DNA of 56,084 bases, from contig JAJDZT010000013.1 of assembly GCA_022824525.1 (NCBI GenBank), positions 1 through 56,084 of the forward strand, read 5' to 3'. The position numbers were made by a program, and so were the translations under genes. The notes beneath the pieces were generated by a model. The model saw nothing but the letters and a program-made list of their open reading frames with translations. It searched no databases and had not been told where the DNA came from. Position 1 is the first letter of the stretch, and the number at the start of each line of letters is the position of its first letter. Positions 7,980 to 15,156 of this stretch are shown piece by piece. The stretch is from Silicimonas sp. Its GTDB lineage: Bacteria; Pseudomonadota; Alphaproteobacteria; Rhodobacterales; Rhodobacteraceae.

Positions 7980-8657
7980 TCAGTTTTGGGATTTCAGCCG
8001 TTCCAGAACGGAGGCGGCAGTGCTGCGGGTTGGGTCGCCGAAGCCCGCGTCCTCGAGTTGACCGGCGATGGAGCGTCCATCGAGCCCGCGCTCGATATCC
8101 TTCAGGATTTCGGACTGTTCGAACGGATCGTCCTGATCGACGACACGTTTGATAAGAGCCTCTGCTTCATCGGAAGCGGAGGTTTTCGCGAAGGTGCGGT
8201 TGAGCCGCGCCTGGCTTTTGTGTTCATGCCGGACTGCGCGTGCCGTGATGGCGCCCTGCTTGAGGTCCACGATCCGACGATGCGCGGCTTCGACGGAGAC
8301 TTGCAGTCTAGCAACTCGGCTTTCCAGCGAAGCGATGCTGTCTTCCCGAGCCCGCCGCTCGTTCTCCATTTCGGCAATGGCACCGGCCGCGTCTTTTGCG
8401 AGGTCCTCTCTATCAGCTTCCAAGGCTTTCTCCGCACGCGCTGTCAGGTCGGCGATGCGCGTGTCGAGCGTCTTGGCCAAACGCACTTCCGAGCGTTTTC
8501 GTTGGATCAGGCTTGCGAGCGTCACCTTTGCTGCCGAAAGGTTGGTTTCGGCTTCGCGGATTCGCTGCTCGATCAACTCGACGGCGTAGGTGTCCTTGAG
8601 CCGATCCTCGGCCCGGGCACTTGCGCCGTCCATCAGTGTCTTCAACGTCGAGAACAT
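7980..8657 (-). CDS. PspA/IM30-family envelope-stress protein
   Basis: This 225-residue, almost wholly helical protein matches PspA/Vipp1: an amphipathic N-terminal helix (MFSTLKTLMDGA), long coiled-coil helices rich in E, K, R and A from about residue 25 to 160, and a shorter C-terminal helical part. Such proteins form ESCRT-III-like polymers on damaged inner membrane. The ribosome site GGAGTAGAGA is well placed. The gene heads an operon with the YiaAB-like protein. Instead of the enterobacterial PspF system, its promoter carries three copies of a palindrome that also occurs before the tetR gene at 10126, so it is probably under TetR repression. Confidence 0.85.
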   Translation of the reverse strand: MFSTLKTLMDGASARAEDRLKDTYAVELIEQRIREAETNLSAAKVTLASLIQRKRSEVRLAKTLDTRIADLTARAEKALEADREDLAKDAAGAIAEMENERRAREDSIASLESRVARLQVSVEAAHRRIVDLKQGAITARAVRHEHKSQARLNRTFAKTSASDEAEALIKRVVDQDDPFEQSEILKDIERGLDGRSIAGQLEDAGFGDPTRSTAASVLERLKSQN

Positions 8658-8667
8658 TCTCTACTCC

Positions 8668-8739
8668 TTGAACGATGTTCATGAAGTAGAGATACCACAA
8701 ATTGAACGACGTTCAAGAAATATTTTGAACGTCGTTCAA
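8668..8739 (-). promoter_or_regulatory. psp operon promoter with three TetR-type operators
   Basis: Three 15-bp palindromes of the form TTGAACGNCGTTCAA lie at 8725-8739 (perfect), 8702-8716 (perfect) and 8668-8682 (TTGAACGATGTTCAT, two changes). A minus-strand promoter fits between them: -35 TTGAAC within the middle operator (8711-8716), a 16-nt spacer and -10 TATCTC (8689-8694), putting the third operator near +1. The same palindrome precedes the tetR gene at 10126-10725. Confidence 0.85.
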
Positions 8740-8777
8740 AAAAGTTGGTTTCCAAATGAGAAAACTGGACGGCGTGG

Positions 8778-9623
8778 TCAGCTCAGCGTGTTGGCAATTG
8801 CGGTTTCCAATGCAGTTGTGGATCGACCGATCAGTTTCGACAGTTGTTTGCTGTCATCGAAAAGAACATCTCTCGATGCCTCATCATCGCAATGCGCCAG
8901 AAATCCCGCGAGGTCTTCAGGGAGCTCGGCTTTCGTGAGGGCAGCGGCATAATCCGCTTGAGACATGTTGATGTAAGGAACGCTTTCGCCAATCTGCTTG
9001 GACAAGGCTGCAGCCAACTCGGTCAAAGTGTAGCTTTCGTCGCCCGCAAGCTCGTAGGTTTTGCCTTGGAGTTCCTTGTTTGTCAGAACGGTTGCCGCTG
9101 CCAGGGCGTAGTCCTCACGGGTGGCCGAAGAGACTCTGCCGGCCCCGGCGGCACCGATGAGTGCCTTGTGTTCGATCGCGGCGGGCAGGCCCATGGTGTA
9201 GTTCTCGGTATACCCCCCGTTGCGGAGGATGGTGTGCGAGATACCGGACGCTTTGAGCGCCGCTTCTGTCGCAACGTGTTCTGGCGCCAATCCAAGCGTG
9301 CTGGTGTCAGCATGAAGGACGCTTGTGTAGACGATGTGACCGACCTCGGCAGATTTGGCAGCGTCTATGACGGCTTCATGCTGAGGGACCCTTCGGCCGA
9401 TATCACTGCCGGATATCAGCAGCAATGTATCGACACCCGCCAGAGCTGGCGCGAGGCTGTCGGGTTCATCGTAGTCAAACCGCCGAAGCTCGGCTCCGAG
9501 GTCCGCGCCCTTTTCCGGGCTTCTGGTCAAGGCGATGACTTCCTTGGATGATGGGAAATTGGCGAGTTCTTTTATGACGAGGCGACCGAGTTGGCCGGTC
9601 GCGCCTGTTACAGCAAGTGTCAT
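8778..9623 (-). CDS. qorB: NAD(P)H:quinone oxidoreductase, QorB type
   Basis: The 281-residue protein matches the atypical short-chain dehydrogenase QorB (YtfG): nucleotide-binding GATGQLG near the N-terminus, LLLISGSDIGRR.PQH, the YTSVLHADTSTLGL.EH segment, LRNGGYTEN and GDESYTLTELAAALS. QorB reduces quinones with NADPH and may detoxify reactive quinones. It is divergent from an HxlR-family regulator, exactly as ytfG/ytfH are in E. coli, which supports both assignments. The start is preceded by GGAGACATG-like sequence. The protein is full length. Confidence 0.93.
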   Translation of the reverse strand: MTLAVTGATGQLGRLVIKELANFPSSKEVIALTRSPEKGADLGAELRRFDYDEPDSLAPALAGVDTLLLISGSDIGRRVPQHEAVIDAAKSAEVGHIVYTSVLHADTSTLGLAPEHVATEAALKASGISHTILRNGGYTENYTMGLPAAIEHKALIGAAGAGRVSSATREDYALAAATVLTNKELQGKTYELAGDESYTLTELAAALSKQIGESVPYINMSQADYAAALTKAELPEDLAGFLAHCDDEASRDVLFDDSKQLSKLIGRSTTALETAIANTLS

Positions 9624-9652
9624 TTTTCATGTCTCCTATCGTTGTGGAGAAC

Positions 9653-9682
9653 ACTTATTTTTTGCACTTGTAAAAAGTAAGT
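9653..9682. promoter_or_regulatory. Candidate HxlR-family operator between qorB and its regulator
   Basis: A near-perfect palindrome has arms ACTTATTTTT (9653-9662) and AAAAAGTAAGT (9672-9682), one mismatch, in the AT-rich divergent gap. A regulator encoded at 9723 is the likely ligand. Confidence 0.6.
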
Positions 9683-9722
9683 ACATACATAAATGTTAGT
9701 ATAAGATTTTCATGGAGCCAGC

Positions 9723-10109
9723 ATGCCAAAGTTGAGTGAAGCGGTCCGTTCGGGGAAACTGGAGGGAAACCTTCTGGCGCGGGAATGCCCCTCTCGGACA
9801 ATCCTGAAGCACGTCACAAGCCGGTGGGCAGTTCTGACATTGATCGCGTTGCAGGACCGGACAATCCGGTTCGCGGCGCTGCGGCGCATGATTGGTGGCG
9901 TCAGCGATCGAATGCTGACCCAGACGCTTCAAACGCTGGAAGCGGATGGGTTTGTTCATCGGAAAGCCTATGAAGTTGTGCCGCCGCATGTTGAATACAG
10001 CCTGACGCCTTTAGGCACTGAAGTCGCGACCCGCGTTCGTATTCTTGCCGATTGGATTGAAGACAACACCCAAGAAATCGTGGCGAACCGCACGAAAGTT
10101 ACGGCTTGA
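9723..10109 (+). CDS. HxlR-family transcriptional regulator (YtfH/QorR-like)
   Basis: The 128-residue protein is a single winged-helix domain of the HxlR/MarR-like class: CPSRTILKHVTSRWAVLTLIAL, then the recognition helix region MIGGVSDRMLTQTLQTLE and the wing VPPHVEYSLTPLG. A conserved cysteine (CPSR) near residue 22 is the typical redox or quinone sensor of the QorR/YodB subgroup. Its divergent placement from qorB suggests that it represses qorB and itself until an electrophile modifies the cysteine. The ATG at 9723 follows a GGAG site. Confidence 0.9.
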   Translation: MPKLSEAVRSGKLEGNLLARECPSRTILKHVTSRWAVLTLIALQDRTIRFAALRRMIGGVSDRMLTQTLQTLEADGFVHRKAYEVVPPHVEYSLTPLGTEVATRVRILADWIEDNTQEIVANRTKVTA

Positions 10110-10125
10110 TGGCAGAACGCGCGGC

Positions 10126-10725
10126 TTAGTTTCCGGACGCGAAGCTTCTGAGCAGATAGTCGATCATGGACTCCATGCGGGGAATCGGGACGCCGGATAT
10201 CCGACGCTCAAGTCCAAGCAGTACGATGCCATGGACAGAAGAGAAGAGGGCCCGCGTGCGCAATTCAATCTCGTCTTCAGTTGCATTCGGGTCGAGTTCC
10301 GAGAGAGGTCCGGCGATGATCGCGAAGAGCTGGCTCAGATCGCGCATGTACCATTCGGGCACTTCGCTGTCGGAGGTCATTTCGACTTCAAAGAGGGCGC
10401 GCCAGAGTTTTGGGTTTTCGACCGCAAAAGCAAGGTAGCCTTTCGCCATGAGGATCAACCGTTCCACTGGTGGAGCGTCGGCACGCTCTGCTACCGCGTC
10501 AGTCACACGTGCGCCAAGCCGTGCGAAGGTTCGGCCATTCACCGCCAGTTGCAGCCCAGGCATGTCGGTAAAGACATTGTAAATGGCGCCAACCGCGCAC
10601 CCGGCTTCTTCTGCCAGGGCACGCGCGCGAAGTGATGCACTGCCATGTTCTTGAATTTGCGCTTCGGCGATATCAATAAGCCGCTCACGCAGTTCTGCAC
10701 GCCGTTTCTCGGTATCGCGGGCCAC
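10126..10725 (-). CDS. TetR-family repressor, probable regulator of itself and the psp operon
   Basis: The 199-residue protein has a TetR N-terminal HTH ([13 protein letters not shown] to [19 protein letters not shown], with the recognition helix around GAIYNVF) and a C-terminal ligand domain with the WRALFEVEM and [12 protein letters not shown] segments of the TetR_C_33/WHG group. The start codon is GTG after GAGGT. A perfect copy of the palindrome TTGAACGCCGTTCAA overlaps its predicted transcription start, and two further perfect copies and one degenerate copy lie before the PspA-like gene 2 kb away. This makes it the best candidate repressor of both units; the inducing ligand is unknown. 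Confidence 0.88.
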   Translation of the reverse strand: MARDTEKRRAELRERLIDIAEAQIQEHGSASLRARALAEEAGCAVGAIYNVFTDMPGLQLAVNGRTFARLGARVTDAVAERADAPPVERLILMAKGYLAFAVENPKLWRALFEVEMTSDSEVPEWYMRDLSQLFAIIAGPLSELDPNATEDEIELRTRALFSSVHGIVLLGLERRISGVPIPRMESMIDYLLRSFASGN

Positions 10726-10740
10726 TGGCTACCTCAATTC

Positions 10741-10784
10741 TTGAACGCCGTTCAATCAATAGCAAGGCGCATCGTGCTTGCCAA
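10741..10784 (-). promoter_or_regulatory. tetR promoter and autoregulatory operator
   Basis: On the minus strand TTGGCA (10779-10784), a 17-nt spacer and TATTGA (10756-10761) form a good promoter. The palindrome TTGAACGCCGTTCAA at 10741-10755 covers the expected start point, a standard repression layout. Confidence 0.8.
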
Positions 10785-10818
10785 GTCGTGCGTGGTGGGA
10801 TCATAACACGGCCCAAGC

Positions 10819-10895
10819 GGTCCCGTAGCTCAACTGGATAGAGCAGCTGACTTCTAATCAGCAGGTTCGGGGTTCGAGTCCTCGCGGGATCGCCA
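10819..10895 (+). tRNA. tRNA-Arg (anticodon UCU)
   Basis: The 77-nt sequence folds as a cloverleaf: acceptor GGTCCCG/CGGGATC (one G-U), D arm GCTCAACTGGATAGAGC, anticodon stem-loop CTGACTTCTAATCAG with anticodon TCT, T arm with GGTTCGAGTCC, and an encoded 3' CCA after discriminator G. Confidence 0.97.
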
Positions 10896-10968
10896 GTTTT
10901 CCGGTGCTGATCGGGAACAGTCAAATTGGATGGATTGTCGTCGACAGAGGACGAGAGGGGATGCCGGT

Positions 10969-11475
10969 ATGAAGATGAGCGATGAACGCGTGATTGCGGC
11001 AGAGCCAAGTGTGGTTTGGGCCGCCCTTCTGGACCCTGAGGTGCTGAAGGCCTGTGTACCCGGGTGTCAGGAAATGACCGGCTCTCCCGAAGACGGCTTT
11101 GAAGCGACCGTCGTGCAAAAGGTCGGGCCTGTGAAAGCGACGTTTAAGGGAGCCGTTACACTGTCCGCTATGGACGAACCGAACAGCCTGACGTTGACCG
11201 GGGAAGGGAAAGGCGGTGCCGCTGGCTTCGCCAAAGGGGGCGCGGATGTTTCGTTGGCTGCCGAAGGGGAAGGCACCAAGATTGCTTATGATGTAACCGC
11301 CAACGTCGGCGGGAAGCTCGCGCAGCTTGGCAGCCGGATCATCGACAGCTTTGCCAAGAAAATGGCCGATCAATTCTTCGAGCGCTTTCAGGCGGTCGTC
11401 GAAGGAACGGACGCCGAAGAAGTCGAAGTAAGCGAAGAGAAGAAAGGCTGGCTTGCGCGCTTGAGGGGGGGCTGA
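10969..11475 (+). CDS. CoxG-like SRPBCC-domain protein
   Basis: The 168-residue protein has the carbon monoxide dehydrogenase subunit G (CoxG) signature: VVWAALLDPEVLKACVPGCQ near the start, VGPVKATFKG in the middle, and TKIAYDVTANVGGKLAQLGSR..D at the end of the SRPBCC cavity fold. An acidic then basic tail (EEVEVSEEKKGWLARLRGG) may associate with the membrane. CoxG helps anchor or mature molybdo-flavoprotein CO dehydrogenase-type enzymes, but no cox structural genes lie nearby, so this may serve another molybdenum hydroxylase. I chose ATG 10969 after GAGAGGGG. Confidence 0.85.
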   Translation: MKMSDERVIAAEPSVVWAALLDPEVLKACVPGCQEMTGSPEDGFEATVVQKVGPVKATFKGAVTLSAMDEPNSLTLTGEGKGGAAGFAKGGADVSLAAEGEGTKIAYDVTANVGGKLAQLGSRIIDSFAKKMADQFFERFQAVVEGTDAEEVEVSEEKKGWLARLRGG

Positions 11476-11484
11476 GCCGTCGAA

Positions 11485-12075
11485 CTATTTTGAGCCGACA
11501 GCCCTGAGAACGGTGGCAATGTAACTTTCTGTAACCTCGTCGCGGGTGAGGTCGCCGTCTGGGCGGTACCAGACCGTTACCCCGGTCATCATCGCCAACA
11601 AGCCGCGTGCCACAACTGATGAGTTGTTGACCACGAAGTCACCCGCTTCAATACCGGCGTCAAGGATGCCTCGAAGCGTTTGTTCATACTGATCGCGCAG
11701 TACCACGACCGATGCATGCCCCTCGTCCTCCAAACTGCGCAGTTCCATATAGGCGATGAAAACTGCATCGGAATAATCAATCTGAAAATTCACATGAAAG
11801 CGGGCGAAGCTCTCCAACTGGGCCTTTGGGGTTGCCGTGAAGTCTATCGCGACGCGCATCGCATCCAGCATCACATGCATGTGGTTGACCATAAGATCGA
11901 CCAGCAAGTGCTGCTTTGACTGGAAATGATTGTAGATCGCGCTTTGCCGAATTCCTACGGAACCGGCGATATCCCGCATCGATACACCGTCGTAGCCATG
12001 CTTCGCGAATAGCCGCTGCGCGTGCGAGCGCAGTTCTTGTTTGGTGTTGGTTCGCGCGACTTGTGTAACAGGCAT
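11485..12075 (-). CDS. TetR-family regulator (KstR2/FadR-like)
   Basis: The 196-residue product has an N-terminal TetR HTH (AQRLFAKHGYDGVSMRDIAGSVGIRQSAIYNHFQSKQ) and a C-terminal domain ending in GVTVWYRPDG.LTRDEV, a pattern I associate with the TetR_C_24 group that often senses acyl-CoA thioesters. A GTG immediately before the ATG could serve as start; ATG 12075 is preferred. A GAAC-N4-GTTC palindrome lies 12-23 bp upstream and is a candidate autoregulatory site. Targets are unclear: the divergent neighbour is a glycosyltransferase. Confidence 0.82.
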   Translation of the reverse strand: MPVTQVARTNTKQELRSHAQRLFAKHGYDGVSMRDIAGSVGIRQSAIYNHFQSKQHLLVDLMVNHMHVMLDAMRVAIDFTATPKAQLESFARFHVNFQIDYSDAVFIAYMELRSLEDEGHASVVVLRDQYEQTLRGILDAGIEAGDFVVNNSSVVARGLLAMMTGVTVWYRPDGDLTRDEVTESYIATVLRAVGSK

Positions 12076-12086
12076 CACTTTTCCAA

Positions 12087-12098
12087 GAACGAGTGTTC
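12087..12098. promoter_or_regulatory. Candidate operator (GAAC-N4-GTTC)
   Basis: GAACGAGTGTTC lies just before the TetR gene at 11485-12075 and within the divergent gap to the glycosyltransferase. It is short, so support is modest. Confidence 0.35.
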
Positions 12099-12213
12099 AC
12101 CAAACATAACCCTGTTTGACGAGACAAGAAAAGCCGCGATATGGCGGAAGGTGCGCGTTAAGGATTGTCAGGGATTATGGCGAGGCGCGCGTCCGAAACG
12201 CGAGAAACGAGCA

Positions 12214-13425
12214 GTGAAAGCCTTATTCGTTCACCAGAATTGCCCTGGCCAATTCAAGCATCTTGCTCCGGCCCTTGCCGCTGACGGGCACGAGGTGGTG
12301 TTTGTCGGGCAGAAGGACAAACGCACGCCGCCTGGGGTCAAACGGCTGGAGTATGAACCTCATCGTACGGTGACGCCCAAGATACACCCCTATCTCGTTG
12401 GCACCGAGGCTGCGGTCCTGAATGGTCAGGCGGTTGCGCGCCTTGGGTTCAAGCTACGCTCTCAAGGCTTCGTTCCCGATGTGATGATCGGAAACCCTGG
12501 CTGGGGCGAGACCCTGTTTCTCAAAGATGTCTGGCCCGAGACGCCGCTGATCTCACTTTGCGAATTCTACTATAATGGGCGCGGGTCTGACGTGGGGTTT
12601 GATCCCGAGTTTGATACCGGTCCCGATGCCATCCTACGTGCCCGCGCGCGTTCCGCACAGCATTTGCTTGCGGTAGAGGCAGCCGACGTGGCCTACAGTC
12701 CGACGGAGTGGCAAAAGACGCAGTTCCCTACGGCTTATCATGAGAAGATCCGCGTTATTCATGACGGAATTGATACCGACATGATCAAGCCGAACGATGC
12801 GGCACGCTTCAACTTGCCCGACGGAACAGCCTTAACCGCGCAGGACGAAGTGTTGACCTACGTCTCCCGCAATCTGGAGCCTTATCGCGGTTTCCATGTC
12901 TTCATGCGCGCACTTCCCGAGATATTGAAGCGGCGTCCGGACGCGCGTGTTGTGATCGTGGGGGGAGATGGCGTAAGTTACGGTGGGCGACCAAAAGATG
13001 GTGGCACCTGGCGAGAGAAACTTTTGACGGAAGTCGGACCACTCCCCGACCGTGTGACATTTACAGGACGTATCCCGTATCAGGACTACCTCTCACTGCT
13101 CTCCGTGTCGTCTGTTCATCTCTATCTCACCTATCCGTTCGTTCTGAGCTGGTCGATGTTGGAAGCAATGGCGAGCGGGGCATTCGTCATCGGGTCTGCG
13201 ACCCCTCCGGTGGAAGAAGTGATTGACGAAGGTCGAAACGGCTGGCTGGTCGATTTCTTCGACACCAACGCAATCGCCGAACGGGTGGCAGACGCGTTGG
13301 AACAACGACATCACCTTGAACATTTGCGCGCAGCGGCGCGACAGACTGTCCTGGATCGATACGCGCTCACAGATTGCCTGGCAGCGCAAAAGGCGATGAT
13401 CGCGGATGCGGTAACCGCCTCTTAA
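12214..13425 (+). CDS. GT4-family glycosyltransferase
   Basis: The 403-residue enzyme shows a GT-B fold. The N-terminal part (VHQNCPGQFKHLAPALAADG) matches the Glyco_trans_4 group 3 domain, and the C-terminal Rossmann domain has YVSRNLEPYRGFHVFMRALP, VVIVGGDG and the donor-binding LSWSMLEAMASG.....TPPVEE motif with the ExxxxxxxE pair. It is retaining and nucleotide-sugar dependent by family. The start is GTG 12214, directly before conserved sequence; a longer upstream frame lacks any homology. It opens the polysaccharide locus and is followed 53 bp later by the RTX gene on the same strand. Confidence 0.87.
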   Translation: MKALFVHQNCPGQFKHLAPALAADGHEVVFVGQKDKRTPPGVKRLEYEPHRTVTPKIHPYLVGTEAAVLNGQAVARLGFKLRSQGFVPDVMIGNPGWGETLFLKDVWPETPLISLCEFYYNGRGSDVGFDPEFDTGPDAILRARARSAQHLLAVEAADVAYSPTEWQKTQFPTAYHEKIRVIHDGIDTDMIKPNDAARFNLPDGTALTAQDEVLTYVSRNLEPYRGFHVFMRALPEILKRRPDARVVIVGGDGVSYGGRPKDGGTWREKLLTEVGPLPDRVTFTGRIPYQDYLSLLSVSSVHLYLTYPFVLSWSMLEAMASGAFVIGSATPPVEEVIDEGRNGWLVDFFDTNAIAERVADALEQRHHLEHLRAAARQTVLDRYALTDCLAAQKAMIADAVTAS

Positions 13426-13478
13426 CCCAGATCTGACAGAAGCGGGCTCCAGCAGAGCAACGCTTTGGGGCAGACTCG

Positions 13479-15113
13479 ATGAGTAACGACACCATCAATG
13501 GAGGTGCCGGGAACGACACCATTTTTGCTGGTATCGGCAATGATTTGGTCAATGGCGGGATCGGGGATGATGTCATTTTCGATGGGGCCGGGAACGACAC
13601 CGTCAACGGCGAAAACGGGCACGACACATTCTGGCTTGCCAGCGGAGCGAACGATGGTTCCGACAGTCTCGATGGTGGGAACGGCTCTGATACGCTAATC
13701 GAAGATCTCACTGCGGAAACCGCCGGTTCTTATTCGGTCACGACTGACTTAACCCTTGGAACGCATTATCTCGATGCTGGCGGAAGCGGAGTCGACACGC
13801 TTCAGGGGATCGAAAACTACACGCTCATCGGCGCATTCGACGCGACCGTGACGGGCAATACGCTGGCCAACACACTTGTCACCGGCGATGGCATCGACTC
13901 TATTTTCGGGGATTCTGGCAACGACAGCATCACGAGCGCGGGAGGCAACGATACTGTCAGCGGCGGCTGGGGAAGTGATACAATTCGTGGTGGCGGCGGA
14001 AACGATGAACTGACCGGCAACGACGACGATGATCAGATTTTTGGCGATGGGGGGTCGGACACACTTGTCGGTGGTGCAGGCGACGATCTTCTTGATGGCG
14101 GTGACAGCCCCGACGTTCTCATCGGCAATGCAGGAGCAGATACGTTCGACGGTGGCGAGGGTTCAGACAGCTTCACGGTTGATAATGCGGACACTGTGAC
14201 GGACACCGGAATCTCCGGGTACGACGTCGCACAGGTCAATGATGCAGCCGGAGTATCGCTGTCCCTTTCAGCTTGGAGCGGAGTCGAACGGGTTAACGGC
14301 TTTTCTGGTGCTGACACTTTGGACGCGTCCGGCTCCTCCGCCGCATACGTGCTGTCTGGCGACAATGGCGCTGACGATCTTATTGGAGGCGGCGGCGATG
14401 ACACTTTGCTTGGCGGTGGGGGAAATGACAGCCTTGCCGGCGGTGATGGCAACGATCAGATGTTGGGCGGATCGGGAGACGACACGTTCAGTGGCGGCGA
14501 CGGCAACGACGTTTTCTATGTTGGAGAAACGGGTGACGTTGTCACCGACGGCGGGAATGGACAGGACAGGGCCGTTATCAATGACGCAGGTGGTCTTTCG
14601 ATCAGTGTTGGCAGCTGGGTCAGCGTTGAAAGGATCAATGGCTTCACCGGAAATGACGCGATCGACGCCACCGGGAGCAGTGAGGACTGGACAATCGATG
14701 GGCGCGATGGGCTGGACACCCTGACCGGAGGCACCGGTAATGACACTTTCTACGGTGGAACGGGCGCCGACCTTATCGAAGGGGCTGCAGGCGATGATGC
14801 CCTGATCGGATCCGCCGGCAATGACACGCTGGCAGGCGGTGCAGGGAACGACTTCTTGCTGGGAGGCGGGGATGCCGACGACTTTGTTTTCGAGGTGGGT
14901 TTCGGCAGTGATGTCGTGCGCGACTACTCGGACGGAACGGACATACTGAACTTCGACACGCATGTCGGCATCAACAGTCTCGCCGACTTGGTGCTGACGC
15001 AATCCGGCTCAAACACCATCCTGACGCTGGCCGCAGGAGGTGGAGACCAGATTACGCTCGTCGATGTGACGGCCACCGACCTCGACGCGGGAGATTTCGA
15101 CTTTTTCGCATAG
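13479..15113 (+). CDS. RTX (hemolysin-type calcium-binding repeat) secreted protein
   Basis: The 544-residue, strongly acidic protein is built almost wholly of GGxGxDxLx nonapeptide repeats in several blocks (about residues 4-65, 130-225, 295-345 and 410-475). Intervening segments repeat the pattern VNDAAGVSLSLSAWSGVERVNGF and VINDAGGLSISVGSWVSVERI. The last 70 residues (DFVFEVGFGSDVVRDY..GTDILNF onward) resemble the C-terminal type I secretion signal of RTX proteins. There is no N-terminal signal peptide and no catalytic domain, so it is probably a structural or adhesive surface protein that folds on binding calcium outside the cell. No type I exporter is in the window. Confidence 0.92.
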   Translation: MSNDTINGGAGNDTIFAGIGNDLVNGGIGDDVIFDGAGNDTVNGENGHDTFWLASGANDGSDSLDGGNGSDTLIEDLTAETAGSYSVTTDLTLGTHYLDAGGSGVDTLQGIENYTLIGAFDATVTGNTLANTLVTGDGIDSIFGDSGNDSITSAGGNDTVSGGWGSDTIRGGGGNDELTGNDDDDQIFGDGGSDTLVGGAGDDLLDGGDSPDVLIGNAGADTFDGGEGSDSFTVDNADTVTDTGISGYDVAQVNDAAGVSLSLSAWSGVERVNGFSGADTLDASGSSAAYVLSGDNGADDLIGGGGDDTLLGGGGNDSLAGGDGNDQMLGGSGDDTFSGGDGNDVFYVGETGDVVTDGGNGQDRAVINDAGGLSISVGSWVSVERINGFTGNDAIDATGSSEDWTIDGRDGLDTLTGGTGNDTFYGGTGADLIEGAAGDDALIGSAGNDTLAGGAGNDFLLGGGDADDFVFEVGFGSDVVRDYSDGTDILNFDTHVGINSLADLVLTQSGSNTILTLAAGGGDQITLVDVTATDLDAGDFDFFA

Positions 15114-15156
15114 CCGCAAACCAGCGCGGAATCTGCAGAAGGCAGGAGAACACTGA

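Noticed and set aside
14268..15002. Minus-strand frame opposite the RTX repeats
   Set aside because: It results from the repetitive GGNGATGAC-type sequence of the RTX gene and lacks any coherent domain.
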